This document shows, piece by piece, positions 10,611-19,179 of a stretch of DNA of 64,000 nt. Position numbers and translations under genes: made by a program. The notes under the pieces were generated by a model. The model was not told the origin of the DNA and did no database searches. It saw only the letters and a program-made list of their open reading frames with translations. Within the stretch, counting starts at the first letter, position 1. The number at the start of each line of letters is the position of its first letter. Source of the DNA: Stigmatella aurantiaca DW4/3-1 (lineage in GTDB: Bacteria; Myxococcota; Myxococcia; Myxococcales; Myxococcaceae); the NCBI RefSeq assembly GCF_000165485.1, contig NC_014623.1, forward strand, positions 7,272,893-7,336,892, written 5' to 3'.

Positions 10611-11480
10611 TCAGCGCTTCACCGCGTCCAGACGCTTCTTCGTCAGGCTCAGGTACGTGGGGTCCAGGTCGATGCCCGTGTAGCGGCGGCCCAGCTTCAG
10701 CGCCGCCACGCCCGTGGTGCCGCTGCCGTTGAACGGGTCCAGCACCGTCGCGTCCTCGGGCGTGCTGGCCTCGATGATGCGCTCCAGCAGCGCCACCGGC
10801 TTCTGCGTGGGGTGGCTGCCAAACGCCTTCTCCTCGCGGCGCGGGGCAATCTGCGTCCACATCCGCCCGGCGCCGTCCGCCGACAGCTCCTCCTCGCCGG
10901 TGCGCGGCAGGTTCCACACGTCGCGCATCTGCTTGCCGCCGTTCTCGGTCTTCATGCGCGCGTAGTTGAACGTGTGCTGAAGCGTCTTCGCCGGCTTGGG
11001 CGAAGCCCAGATGAGCAGCTCCGTCGAGTGCGTGAAGTACCGGCACGACAGGTTCGGGCTGGCGTTCGGCTTGTACCAGGTGACGGTGTTGAGCAGCTTG
11101 AAGCCGAGCTTCTGCATCGCGAAGCCGACGTTGAAGATGACGTGCTGCGTGCCGCTCACCCACAGCGTCCCGGTGGGCTTGAGCACCCGCTGGCACGCCT
11201 TGAGCCACTCGGTGGTGAAGCGGTGATCCTCCTCCACCCCGCGCGACACATCCCACGCGCCCTTGGCCACCGAGGCGCGCTTGCCGCTCTTGCAGGTGAA
11301 ACCGCCGTTGGAGAGGAAGTACGGCGGATCGGCGAAGACGAGATCGAACTGCTGCTCGGGGAACTGGTTGAGCAGTTCCACGCTGTCGCCCTGGTACAGC
11401 TTGTACGCGTCTGACTTCGCGAACTCGCTCTGCTTCAGGGACTTCTCGACAAGCTTCAGCGCAGTGGCTTCCGCGGACAT
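10611..11480 (-). CDS. Solitary DNA (adenine-N6) methyltransferase, DpnA/YhdJ type
   Basis: 289-residue beta-class amino-methyltransferase. The catalytic motif DPPY is at residues 51-54, early in the protein, and the S-adenosylmethionine site DPFNGSGTTG lies near the C-terminus, the IV-to-I order of the class. The stretch DPPYFLSNGGFT resembles the DpnA/YhdJ group. The ATG has GGAGGCGAG just upstream. No restriction endonuclease or specificity gene lies nearby, so it is probably an orphan methylase used for epigenetic marking or protection rather than half of a restriction pair. The recognition site cannot be predicted from what is visible. Confidence 0.85.
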   Translation of the reverse strand: MSAEATALKLVEKSLKQSEFAKSDAYKLYQGDSVELLNQFPEQQFDLVFADPPYFLSNGGFTCKSGKRASVAKGAWDVSRGVEEDHRFTTEWLKACQRVLKPTGTLWVSGTQHVIFNVGFAMQKLGFKLLNTVTWYKPNASPNLSCRYFTHSTELLIWASPKPAKTLQHTFNYARMKTENGGKQMRDVWNLPRTGEEELSADGAGRMWTQIAPRREEKAFGSHPTQKPVALLERIIEASTPEDATVLDPFNGSGTTGVAALKLGRRYTGIDLDPTYLSLTKKRLDAVKR

Positions 11481-11598
11481 CTCGCCTCCGTCTCGGCACT
11501 TCGTGGACGCGGCGGACTGTGCGGTCGTCTGGGTGCTACGTCTAATTTCTGGTCTGTAGCACTCGAAAACTTGACGGAGACACCCTCTGAAAACACAT

Positions 11599-11648
11599 CG
11601 AGCAGGGCGGGAGCGCCTCCGGAAAGAGGCCCTCCGTCACCCTGCTCG
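11599..11648 (-). terminator. Intrinsic terminator after rpmE
   Basis: An outer stem CGAGCAGGG/CCCTGCTCG (11599-11607 with 11640-11648) encloses an inner stem GCCTC/GAGGC with a six-base loop (11615-11630). Read on the minus strand it is followed by ATGTGTTTTC, a short T run. It separates rpmE from the downstream methyltransferase gene. Confidence 0.65.
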
Positions 11649-11681
11649 ACGAAGACAGCGAAGGCTCAAGCGGCGGAGAAA

Positions 11682-11963
11682 CTACGCCTTGGCCTTGGCC
11701 TTCTTGCCACCCGCGGCCGGCGCAGCCTCGGCACCCGCGGTGGCGGCCTCTTCCTTCGCGGCGGTGTTGCCGGCGTACTTCTTGCGGAACCGGTCGATGC
11801 GACCCGCGGTGTCAACGAGCTTGTACTTGCCCGTGAAGAAGGGGTGGCAGTTCGAGCAGATTTCCACCGAGAACGAGCCGCGCGTGGACTTGGTCTCGAC
11901 GATGTTTCCGCAGGCACAGGTGATGCGCGAGGGCGGGTACACCGGGTGCAGTTCAGGCTTCAT
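11682..11963 (-). CDS. rpmE: 50S ribosomal protein L31 (zinc-binding form)
   Basis: 93-residue bL31. Zinc ligands are Cys16, Cys18, Cys36 and Cys39 (TCACGN and ICSNCH), marking the zinc-containing C+ form. The core ends with [10 protein letters not shown], followed by an Ala/Lys-rich tail of about 30 residues that is longer than in most bacteria. The start is the ATG at 11963 (MKPELHP); an upstream in-frame start would add ten residues not typical of the family. It has its own promoter and a leader hairpin upstream and an intrinsic terminator downstream, so it is probably monocistronic. Confidence 0.93.
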   Translation of the reverse strand: MKPELHPVYPPSRITCACGNIVETKSTRGSFSVEICSNCHPFFTGKYKLVDTAGRIDRFRKKYAGNTAAKEEAATAGAEAAPAAGGKKAKAKA

Positions 11964-11988
11964 GGTGACGTCTCCAGTGCGCTTTGCC

Positions 11989-12008
11989 CCCACCCGGAAG
12001 CGGGTGGG
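11989..12008 (-). promoter_or_regulatory. Stem-loop in the rpmE 5' leader
   Basis: CCCACCC and GGGTGGG form a perfect 7-bp stem around GGAAGC, in the transcribed leader between the rpmE promoter and start codon, ending 25 bases before the ATG. Several bacterial groups have L31 leader RNA elements for autoregulation, so this is a candidate, unproven one. Confidence 0.4.
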
Positions 12009-12034
12009 AGGTCCAGCGATTGAGGTAGCCGGCG

Positions 12035-12063
12035 CTTATAACGGCGCGCCGGGTGTTGCACAA
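12035..12063 (-). promoter_or_regulatory. Sigma-70 type promoter of rpmE
   Basis: On the minus strand TTGTGC (12058-12063) and TATAAG (12035-12040) are separated by exactly 17 bp, a near-consensus -10 in an otherwise GC-rich gap. Transcription would start about 65 bp before the rpmE ATG. Confidence 0.7.
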
Positions 12064-12073
12064 GACCGCCCCC

Positions 12074-13177
12074 TCAGTGGTGCGCCGAGCCGGGGGGCTC
12101 GATGCGCTCCACCAACTTCTGGACGGCGGGATCGGACGGCACATCCGTCCCCAACTGCTTGTACGACAACAGATGCGTCCGGCGAGCGCCCGTTGCGCCC
12201 GTCTTCACCGATTGCTGCAAGGTCGCCCGCCGGGTCTCGAAGGTGGCAATCGTCTCTTCCAGCGCCTTGCGGACCGTCTCGTCCTTCGTCGCCGCGAGCC
12301 GCTCCTTCGTCCGGGTGATGTTGGCCTCGATCATCTTGAGGCTCTCCTGGTCGCGCTGAACGGTGGAGGCGTCCACGAAAGGGCCTGCCCCGTCCACGGA
12401 GAGCTCCAGGCGGGCCAGCTGGCGGCCGCGCTCCCCGGGAGGAATCACGGTGGCGAGCCCTTCCTGCTGGGCAATGCCCGGCCCCCGCCCCTCGTGGGAC
12501 TGGACGACGAAGTCCAGCCCCTCTCCTTGCTGGGCAAGCTGCCGGCTCAGCCCGTAGGGCACGGCCGCGAGCACCACCACCACCTCCACCTTGTCCTTCT
12601 CGCGCAGGCGCTTCGCCTCGGCAAGAACAGCAGGAATAACAGGCTTTCCCTGAAGGCCTTGCAAATCACCTTCGGGGGAAGCGCCAATCACCCCCACCTT
12701 CAGCCCGCCCACGGCAACCACCGTGGAGGCCGGGAAGAGCGCCTTGCCCGCCGTGTCCGTCAGGTTGGCGGACAGGAGCTTCATCTTGGCGCCCCGTCCT
12801 TTCTTCTGGAGCAGCTCCACCCCCAGGGACAGATCGCGCGCGCCCACGGCCATGGCCGCGGTGCCCATGGCTTCCATTTGATCCAGCAGCAGCTCCGCGC
12901 GCGCCTTCTCGCTCGGATCCTCACTGCGCAGGGGGCTCTTGAAGAGCGCATTGCCCGCATCCAATACGAGCACTGGCACGCCCTTCGCGCGCTCCTGAGA
13001 GATCGCCATCTTTCGTCTGGCCAGACCGCCAGACGGGTTGTGGCGTCAACCACAGGGGGCGATTTCGCCCCCATTGTCTCCGGTGAAGAGCAGCACCGCC
13101 TTCTTGGGCGCCGCGCCCGCCCCGAACGGGACCAGCAGCAGCGCCAGCACGGCCAGCAGTAGGGAGGGCAACTTCAC
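12074..13177 (-). CDS. UshA-like selenoprotein (in-frame UGA at codon 44)
   Basis: Read from the GTG at 13177, which overlaps the upstream stop as GTGA and has AGGTGA as ribosome site, the frame encodes 367 residues with one in-frame UGA at 13046-13048. Residues 1-22 form a signal peptide. The next stretch, FTGDNGGEIAPCG then UGA then RHNPSGGLARR, continues without shift into the ATG at 13009, where an ordinary gene call would begin. A SECIS-like hairpin follows the UGA. The fold resembles the metallophosphatase half of UshA/5'-nucleotidase, but the GNHE motif is replaced by GARD and the DxH by DNG. It may therefore have lost hydrolase chemistry and instead use the C42-G-U44 pair in redox or binding. 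I recall UshA-like (seleno)proteins being named in annotation databases, unverified. A nonsense mutation or sequencing error is the alternative. Confidence 0.8.
13014..13035 (-). promoter_or_regulatory. Bacterial SECIS element (selenocysteine insertion hairpin)
   Basis: Starting 11 bases after the UGA, CGTCTGGC (13035-13028) and GCCAGACG (13021-13014) form a perfect 8-bp stem with apical loop GGTCTG (13027-13022). The loop GGUCU begins at base 19 after the UGA, the same offset I recall for the E. coli fdhF SECIS, whose loop also presents GGUCU to SelB. GGT CTG also encodes Gly-Leu of the protein, so part of the loop could reflect coding constraint. Confidence 0.8.
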
Positions 13178-14055
13178 TTGCTCACCTTCTTCGGGGCCGG
13201 CGCCGGGGCCGGCTTCTTCGCCTTGTCGAGCTCGGCGAGCTTCGTCTTGGCCTTCTTCGCCGCCTCGGTCTTCGGATAGCTCTTGACGAGTTCTTCCAGG
13301 GCCAGCCTCGACTCGTCCTTCATCTTCAGCTTCGCGAAGCAGTCCGAGGAACGCAAGTAGGCATCCGGGGCGGACGGGGTTTTCGTGTGGTCCTGAATCA
13401 CCTTGCCGTACTCGAAGAGGGCCTCCCGGCACTTGTCCTCACCGAAGTACGTCTCGCCCAGGCCAAAGTGGGCCTCTCCCGCCAGCGCGTCCTTGGCCCA
13501 CTTCTTCAAGAACTCCGTGTAGAGCTGGCGGGCCACCAGCACCTCGCCGGCCTTGGCCTTCTCCTGCGCGAGCGCCAGGAACTCCTTCTTGTCCGTGGGC
13601 CGCTGAAGCGCCTCGGCCTGCTTCTTCGCCTCGGCTTCCTTCACCGCCGCCGAGCCCTGCAACGCCAGCAGCTTCTTCTCCGACTCCTCGGAGGTGCGCG
13701 CCAGCGCCGTCTCCAGTTCGGAGATCTTGTAGATGTAAGTCTCCACCTGCCCGCGCAGCTGGGCCATGTCCTCCACCGTCTTCTGGAGCTGGATGCCGAT
13801 GTCCGCGTCGTTGCGGCGGGAGGCCTTGTCCAGGCCCTCCAGCGCCCGGGTCACCTCGGCCACCTTCTCGTCGATGCGGGGCAGCGTGGCGGAGAGCTGC
13901 TCGCGTGCTTGCTTCAGCTCCTCGGTCATCCGGGTGTTGTCGGCCGTCAGCCGGTCCACCTTCGCCTCGAGCGCGCGGCCGCGATTGGCCGGGTAGAAGC
14001 ATCCGGACAGGGTGAACAGCGCCAGCAGGGCAAGCCTTCTCATAGGGCGGCGCAT
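13174..14055 (-). CDS. YbgF/CpoB-like TPR lipoprotein
   Basis: 293-residue lipoprotein with lipobox LSGC near residue 19, a long coiled coil at about residues 30-150, and TPR-like helices at 170-280 (ARQLYTEFLKKW, EALFEYGKVI, ALEELVKSYPKTEAA). The tail is Lys/Pro/Ala-rich. The plan matches YbgF/CpoB, the periplasmic partner of Tol-Pal and cell-wall synthesis, but no tol or pal genes are adjacent. It lies 63 bp after cheR on the same strand and overlaps the following UshA-like gene by four bases, so the last two genes are almost certainly translationally coupled. Two in-frame ATGs occur; the first is used. Confidence 0.75.
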   Translation of the reverse strand: MRRPMRRLALLALFTLSGCFYPANRGRALEAKVDRLTADNTRMTEELKQAREQLSATLPRIDEKVAEVTRALEGLDKASRRNDADIGIQLQKTVEDMAQLRGQVETYIYKISELETALARTSEESEKKLLALQGSAAVKEAEAKKQAEALQRPTDKKEFLALAQEKAKAGEVLVARQLYTEFLKKWAKDALAGEAHFGLGETYFGEDKCREALFEYGKVIQDHTKTPSAPDAYLRSSDCFAKLKMKDESRLALEELVKSYPKTEAAKKAKTKLAELDKAKKPAPAPAPKKVSK

Positions 14056-14118
14056 CTTATGAGCAAATCCTCCCTGCGTCCGGAACCTTCTCGGCGGGTG
14101 CCTCGGCCGGCCGCTGCC

Positions 14119-15612
14119 TTAGCGGGATTTTCCCACTTCCATCCGCTCGACCGCCCGGGCACAGGCCACCTGGAGGCGGGCGGGATTCAGGAAGAACGGG
14201 GTGGCGCGAGCCTTCCCCTCTTCCAAGGAGCGGAGCGCCCGGCGGTATTCCCCGGCCGCCTCCGGGAACTCCTCCCGCAGCTCCAGCATCATCCCCAGCA
14301 GGTACCGCGCCGCGGCCAACTCCGGGTCCAGCGAGAGGCAGCGCCGCAGGTATTCCTCCTTCTGAACATCCGTCTCCCCGGCCCCCTCCAGGATCTGGGC
14401 GAACAAGGCGTCCGCCTCGGCGTGCATGAGCTCCAGCGAGCTCAGCCCTCCCGCCGGCTCGAGGCCGCCCCCCACCGCCGGAAACCGCCCCGAATCGCGC
14501 AGGGCCACGGTGGCCACGGTGGCGAAGCGGCCCGAGTCCCGGGCAGGCACGGCGGGCATCGCCGCGAAGCGGCCCGAGTCCCGGGCGGGCCCGCTGGGCA
14601 TCGCCGCGAAGCGGCCCGAATCGCGCCGGGAGTCGGCCGGGGACGCGGCGGAAGGCGCGGCCTCCCGGGACCAGTCGTTCCCCTGCCCTGACGCGGTCAC
14701 GGTGTGGAAGACCCCCGAGTCCCGCCGCCGCTCGGGACGGGGCGTGGGCGGCTCCGCCAGCAGGTTCCCGGAGGCCGGCAACCGCTTGGGCGGGGCCAGG
14801 TGAATGTCGAAGGTGCGGACGTAGAAGAACGCGTGTTCGCACCGGATGATGCGCAGGCTCGGCGGGGCATGGAGCAGCGGCTCGGCGGCCGAGAGCACCA
14901 GGGTGCCCCCAGGCGCGAGCCGCTCGGCCAGCGCCTCCACCACGCGATCGAACGCCTCCGTGGTGAAGTAGATGAGGACGTTGCGGCAGAAGATGATGTC
15001 GAAGCCCTCCCCGTGGGCGGGGTAAGGCGCCTCCATCAAGTTGTGGAGCTGGAAGAGCGCCCGCCCGCGCAGCTCCGGCGCCAGGAAGGACCGGGCCCCC
15101 TCGGAGAGAAAGTACCGGTCCCGCACGGAGGCCGGCAGCCGGCGCACCTGCTCCGGGTGGAAGGTCAGCGTCCGCGCACGCAGCAGGGCCTGCTCGGAGA
15201 TGTCCGTCCCCAGCACCGAGCTGGTCGGATCGGCCCCCGCCTCGTCGAGCAGGATGAGGAGCGTGGCCACCTCCTCCCCGGTGGCGCAGCCCGCGCTCCA
15301 CACGCGCAAGGGCCGCCCCGAAGAGCGGGCCACCAGCGGCTCCAGCACGTGCGTGCGGAACGAGGCGAGCTGGACCTCGTCCCGGAAGAGATCCGTCTTG
15401 TGCACGGCGATGACGGAGATGAGGCTGGCCAGGTCCCCGGCCCCCGAGGGGGATTGGAGGTGGAGCAGGTATTGCTGCTCGGTGAGCGAGCCCTGGAGCA
15501 GCGCCAGCCGCTCATCGAGCCGCCGGCGCTGCGTGCCGCTCAGCGCCATGCCCGACCGCGCCGAGATGAACGCGTGGAGGAGCGAGGCGGGCTGAGAGGA
15601 GGGCCCCTGCAT
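14119..15612 (-). CDS. cheR3: CheR methyltransferase with RDSGRF repeats and TPR-like tail
   Basis: 497-residue chemoreceptor glutamate methyltransferase. Residues 1-275 form the CheR domain, with the SAM site WSAGCATGEEVA and CRNVLIYF. A low-complexity linker (280-385) carries RDSGRF at residues 330, 344, 358 and 372, exactly 14 residues apart, with a variant RDSGVF at 297. Residues 390-490 form a TPR-like helical tail (LRRCLSLDPELAAARYLLG). Tailed CheR proteins often use the TPR part for protein contact. The start ATG shares one base with the cheB stop (TGATG). The number 3 in the symbol rests on overall cluster similarity to the M. xanthus che3 locus. Confidence 0.85.
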   Translation of the reverse strand: MQGPSSQPASLLHAFISARSGMALSGTQRRRLDERLALLQGSLTEQQYLLHLQSPSGAGDLASLISVIAVHKTDLFRDEVQLASFRTHVLEPLVARSSGRPLRVWSAGCATGEEVATLLILLDEAGADPTSSVLGTDISEQALLRARTLTFHPEQVRRLPASVRDRYFLSEGARSFLAPELRGRALFQLHNLMEAPYPAHGEGFDIIFCRNVLIYFTTEAFDRVVEALAERLAPGGTLVLSAAEPLLHAPPSLRIIRCEHAFFYVRTFDIHLAPPKRLPASGNLLAEPPTPRPERRRDSGVFHTVTASGQGNDWSREAAPSAASPADSRRDSGRFAAMPSGPARDSGRFAAMPAVPARDSGRFATVATVALRDSGRFPAVGGGLEPAGGLSSLELMHAEADALFAQILEGAGETDVQKEEYLRRCLSLDPELAAARYLLGMMLELREEFPEAAGEYRRALRSLEEGKARATPFFLNPARLQVACARAVERMEVGKSR

Positions 15613-16664
15613 CAGCGCCCCACGGGGAGGGGTTCACCACGCGCCAGCTTCATCAACGAAGCGGCCACCTCGTCTCCATGGATGAGGTAGTCCACCGCGT
15701 TGCGCTCCACGGCCGCCCCCGGCATGCCGAACACCACGCAGGACTCCTCGTTCTGGGCCACCGCCAGGCCACCGGCCTGTTTGATGGCGTACATGCCCGC
15801 CGCCCCGTCCTCGCCCATGCCGGTGAGGATGAGCCCCACCGCACGCCGGCCATAGGCCTTGGCCACACTCTCCAGCAGCACCGTGCCCGAGGGCATGTGC
15901 CCGTCGCGCTCCTCGCCCGGACGGAGCGCCACGCGCCCCCGGAACGGGATGACCATGTGCGTGCCGGGCGGGGCAATCAGCACGTGCCCCGGCATCAGCA
16001 GTTCGCCATCCTGGGCCAGCCGCACCTTCAAGCGCGACGCGTTGGACAGCCAGCCCGCCAGCGACTCGGCGAAGGCGGCGTTGATGTGCTGGACGATGAC
16101 GATGGGCGCCGGAAAGTCCGCGGGCAGCTCGGACAGAAATCGGTGGAGGATTTGCGGCCCCCCGGTGGAGGCCGCCACCGCCACCACGCCCATGTTCGAG
16201 GGGCCGAGCGCGGGGCCCACCGGGCGCGAGGTCACCACCTTGCGCGAGCTGCGCACGTGGCGAATCACCCGCACCGAGGACAGCAGCTTCAGCTCCTTGG
16301 CCAGATTCCAGGCCTCGAGCCCATCGTCGATGGAGGGTTTGACGCGCAGCCCCAGCGCCCCCAGCTCCAGCGCCCGGCACGTCAGCTCGGGCGCCTGGTG
16401 CCGCGGATCCGCCGTGAGCACCAGGATGGGCGTGGGGCACTCGGCCATGATGTGCTCGACCGCGGTGAGCCCGTCCATCACCGGCATGTCCACATCCATG
16501 GTGACGACGTTGGGCCGGAGTTCCTTGACGCGGGCCACGGCCTCCTTCCCATCGGCGCACATCCCGATGACCTGCAGGTCCGGGTCCTGGTTCAGTGCTT
16601 CGCTGATGAGCTGTCGGCAGATGAGTGAGTCATCGACCACCAGCACCGACACTTTCTTGCCCAT
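15612..16664 (-). CDS. cheB3: CheB protein-glutamate methylesterase
   Basis: 350-residue response regulator methylesterase that removes methyl groups from chemoreceptors. The receiver domain has the acidic pair at 11-12 and phosphoacceptor Asp57 (TMDVDMPV). The C-terminal esterase has the serine motif AASTGGP, His in VQHI and Asp in GMGEDGAAG, the expected triad. The start is the ATG at 16664, preceded by CAGGAA; a TTG fourteen codons upstream (16706) is in frame but less likely. It follows cheA by 67 bp and abuts cheR, so it belongs to the same operon. Confidence 0.9.
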   Translation of the reverse strand: MGKKVSVLVVDDSLICRQLISEALNQDPDLQVIGMCADGKEAVARVKELRPNVVTMDVDMPVMDGLTAVEHIMAECPTPILVLTADPRHQAPELTCRALELGALGLRVKPSIDDGLEAWNLAKELKLLSSVRVIRHVRSSRKVVTSRPVGPALGPSNMGVVAVAASTGGPQILHRFLSELPADFPAPIVIVQHINAAFAESLAGWLSNASRLKVRLAQDGELLMPGHVLIAPPGTHMVIPFRGRVALRPGEERDGHMPSGTVLLESVAKAYGRRAVGLILTGMGEDGAAGMYAIKQAGGLAVAQNEESCVVFGMPGAAVERNAVDYLIHGDEVAASLMKLARGEPLPVGR

Positions 16665-16731
16665 TTCCTGTGCATACCCCGTGCGCGCTCCCAGGAGTAT
16701 ACCCAATGCTCGCGCTGTCCTCAGGGGGCGT

Positions 16732-19179
16732 TCACCCCAATAACCGCTTCACCACATCCACCAGGTCCTGGCGGACCAAGTCCCCCTTGGTGATGTAGCC
16801 ATCCGCCCCGGCCGCCAACCCCCTCTTCCGGTCCTCCTCACCTCCTCGGGTTGTGAGAATGATGACAGGCAGCCGGTTCAAAACTTCGTGGTTCTTGAGC
16901 TGCCGGGTCAGCTCCAGTCCATCCAACCCCGGCATTTCCAGGTCCGTCACCACCAGGTCCGCCGGCGAGTGGGACAGGATGTGCAGGGCCTCGGCCCCAT
17001 CCGAGGCCGTGGTGATGTCATATCCGACCGCTTCCAGCAGGGCGGAGATGAGCTCCCGGGTGAGGGGTGAGTCATCCACGACCAGGATGCGGCGGCGCTG
17101 GATGTCGGGCGCGCGCACCAGGGCGCGCGGCAGCTTCAGGGCGACGGTGCCATGGGCGCTGGCGGTGAGGTAGGCAGCCGACAGCACCATCGCCAGCTTG
17201 CCGTCCGCCAGGGTGGTGGCCCCGGAGAGGTGCGGAAACCGGCCCAGCAGGCCGCGCAAGGGCAGGATCGCCTGCACGCGCTCCTCGAGGACCCGCTCCA
17301 CGGCCAGGGCGGCGGTCACCCCCTGGCTGCGCACCACGAGCACCAACTCCCCATCGCTCGGAGGCCGCTCCGGGGCCAGCCCCAGCACGGAGGACAGGTG
17401 CGCGAAGGGCAGCACCCGGCCCTCCACATCGAGCGTGGGCCGGCCCGCGACCTCTCCCATCGAGGCGAGGTCCAGCTTGAGCGCCTGCGAAACATGGGTG
17501 GCGCTCAGGGCCAGCGTCTCATCCCCCACCTTCACGAAGAGCAGGGGCGCCACCGTGAGGGACACCGGGACGCGCACCTCGAAGATGGTGCCCACCCCCA
17601 CCGCGGAGGCGACGCTCGCATCCCCGCCCAGCCCCTGCACCGCGCTGCGCACGGCATCCAGCCCGACGCCCCGGCCCGACAGGTCCGTGGCCACCTCCCG
17701 CGAGGAGAACCCGGAGAGGAAGACGAGATCCCTCGCCGCCGCGTCACTGAGCGCGCTGGCGGCGGACTCGTCCAGGAAGCCCCGGCGCACCGCCACCCGG
17801 CGCAGCATGACCGGGTCCAGCCCCATGCCGTCATCCTCCACGCGCAGGACGATGCGGTTGCCCTCGCGGGCGGCGCGCAGCGTCAAACACCCCTTGGGCC
17901 GCTTGCCCGCGGCGACGCGGTCCACGCGTGTCTCCAGGCCGTGGTCCAGCGCGTTGCGGATGAGGTGCAGCAACGGCTCCCGGAGGGCCTCCACCACGGC
18001 CCGGTCGGCGCGCGTGTCCTCGCCATCCACCACCAGCTCCACTTCCTTGCCCAGCTCGCGCGCCAGGTCCCTCACCACGCGGGGGTAGGGCTCGAAGAGG
18101 ACGGAGAGCGGCAGCATGCGGATACGGTGCACCTCCTCCACCGCCTGCCCCAGGTCGCGCAGCTCCTCGTTGGCCAGGAGCTTGGCCTCGCGGTGCAGCT
18201 CGGCGGCCAGTTCCTTGGCCTTGCCCAGGCGGGCCGCCAGCGCGGCGCCCAGAGGGCCCAGGTCCTCGGCTTCCCGCGCCATCAACGTCAGCTCGCGGGT
18301 CAACTGCAGCCTGCGGGCATTGGCCAGCTCGCGCCGGCGCGCCACGTGCGAGAGGTTGGTGGCCGCGCTGGTGAGCAGGTCCAGGCTCTGCGCATCGATG
18401 CGGATCGAGCCATCCGCCCGGACATCCTGCGACCTCGGCGCCGGGGGACGGGAAACCGCCGGCTTCGATGGGTCCGGCATCCGCGGAATGTTCTCCGCGA
18501 CGAGGTGGGTGGCAGGCCCCCCGAGGTGGGTGTTATCGGAGGGCTCGGGAACCTTCTCCCGGGCTGGCAGGGGCACGGGCGTCCACAGCGCGGCCCCCGC
18601 GCCCGGTCCTCCCCGTGGCTCCAGGGCCTTGTTCGTCCCCAGCGCCCGGGAAGAAGGCACCGGGGCGGCGCTTGCAGGCTGGGGCGATGGGGCCGCCGCG
18701 GCCTGAGAAGAAACGGGGGTCCGCGCGGCGGCCTCCGCGGGCGGCTGCGGGGATTCCGGAGAGGGCGGCTCCTGCCGCGTCGCCACCAGAAAGCGGCTCT
18801 GCTCCAGCCGGGTGCGCTCCCGGAGGACGGCCACCAGCTTCTCCACCTCGGGGAAGTCCTCGGAGGGCACCATGCCCGACAGGGCGCTCACCACGTCCGA
18901 GGACTTTAGGAGCGCGTCGGCGGACTCATGCGAGAAGGCGTACTGGGCGGGCTCGATGGCGCGGACCAGCTCCTCCATCTCGTGCACCAGCGTGTTGATG
19001 CGATCGAAGCCCATCATCCGGGCCTCGCCCTTGAGGCCGTGCAGATCCCGGAGCACCTTGCGCCCCGTCTCCACGTCGCCCCCGGACTCCAGCGTGAGGA
19101 TGAAGGCGCTGATGCGCCCCAGCCGCTCCTCCACCAGCTCCCGGAACTTCTTTAGCAAGCGGTCGCGCGGTGTCGTCAC
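16732..19179 (-). CDS. cheA3: Hybrid CheA histidine kinase with C-terminal receiver
   Basis: 815 residues. The Hpt domain has phosphorylatable His47 in [17 protein letters not shown] Pro/Ala-rich linker (about 135-250) follows, then dimerisation helices and a CheA-type ATPase with [17 protein letters not shown] and [11 protein letters not shown]. Next come a CheW-like domain and a receiver domain with phosphoacceptor Asp746 (VVTDLEMPG). No P2/CheY-binding domain is evident, which fits a kinase that signals to a fused receiver and an outside regulator. The start is GTG, overlapping the mcp stop as GTGA. The cluster has no separate CheY, so CrdA is the likely output partner, as described for M. 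xanthus Che3. Confidence 0.9.
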   Translation of the reverse strand: MTTPRDRLLKKFRELVEERLGRISAFILTLESGGDVETGRKVLRDLHGLKGEARMMGFDRINTLVHEMEELVRAIEPAQYAFSHESADALLKSSDVVSALSGMVPSEDFPEVEKLVAVLRERTRLEQSRFLVATRQEPPSPESPQPPAEAAARTPVSSQAAAAPSPQPASAAPVPSSRALGTNKALEPRGGPGAGAALWTPVPLPAREKVPEPSDNTHLGGPATHLVAENIPRMPDPSKPAVSRPPAPRSQDVRADGSIRIDAQSLDLLTSAATNLSHVARRRELANARRLQLTRELTLMAREAEDLGPLGAALAARLGKAKELAAELHREAKLLANEELRDLGQAVEEVHRIRMLPLSVLFEPYPRVVRDLARELGKEVELVVDGEDTRADRAVVEALREPLLHLIRNALDHGLETRVDRVAAGKRPKGCLTLRAAREGNRIVLRVEDDGMGLDPVMLRRVAVRRGFLDESAASALSDAAARDLVFLSGFSSREVATDLSGRGVGLDAVRSAVQGLGGDASVASAVGVGTIFEVRVPVSLTVAPLLFVKVGDETLALSATHVSQALKLDLASMGEVAGRPTLDVEGRVLPFAHLSSVLGLAPERPPSDGELVLVVRSQGVTAALAVERVLEERVQAILPLRGLLGRFPHLSGATTLADGKLAMVLSAAYLTASAHGTVALKLPRALVRAPDIQRRRILVVDDSPLTRELISALLEAVGYDITTASDGAEALHILSHSPADLVVTDLEMPGLDGLELTRQLKNHEVLNRLPVIILTTRGGEEDRKRGLAAGADGYITKGDLVRQDLVDVVKRLLG

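Noticed and set aside
12074-13009. The UshA-like gene as a shorter protein starting at the ATG at 13009
   Set aside because: This start has only AAAG upstream, lacks a signal peptide and drops conserved GGEIAPCG residues; the longer frame through UGA with a SECIS hairpin explains the sequence better.
13046-13048. UGA as an ordinary nonsense mutation or sequencing error
   Set aside because: The hairpin of exactly the right kind and spacing directly after it, and a coupled start before it, make chance unlikely; it stays the main alternative until the genome is checked for sel genes.
14460-14625. The 42-bp repeats as a CRISPR array
   Set aside because: They are in frame within cheR, encode a regular protein repeat, and no cas gene is present.
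16665-16706. cheB starting at the upstream TTG
   Set aside because: The TTG adds 14 residues with no match to CheB; the ATG at 16664 begins directly at the receiver domain.
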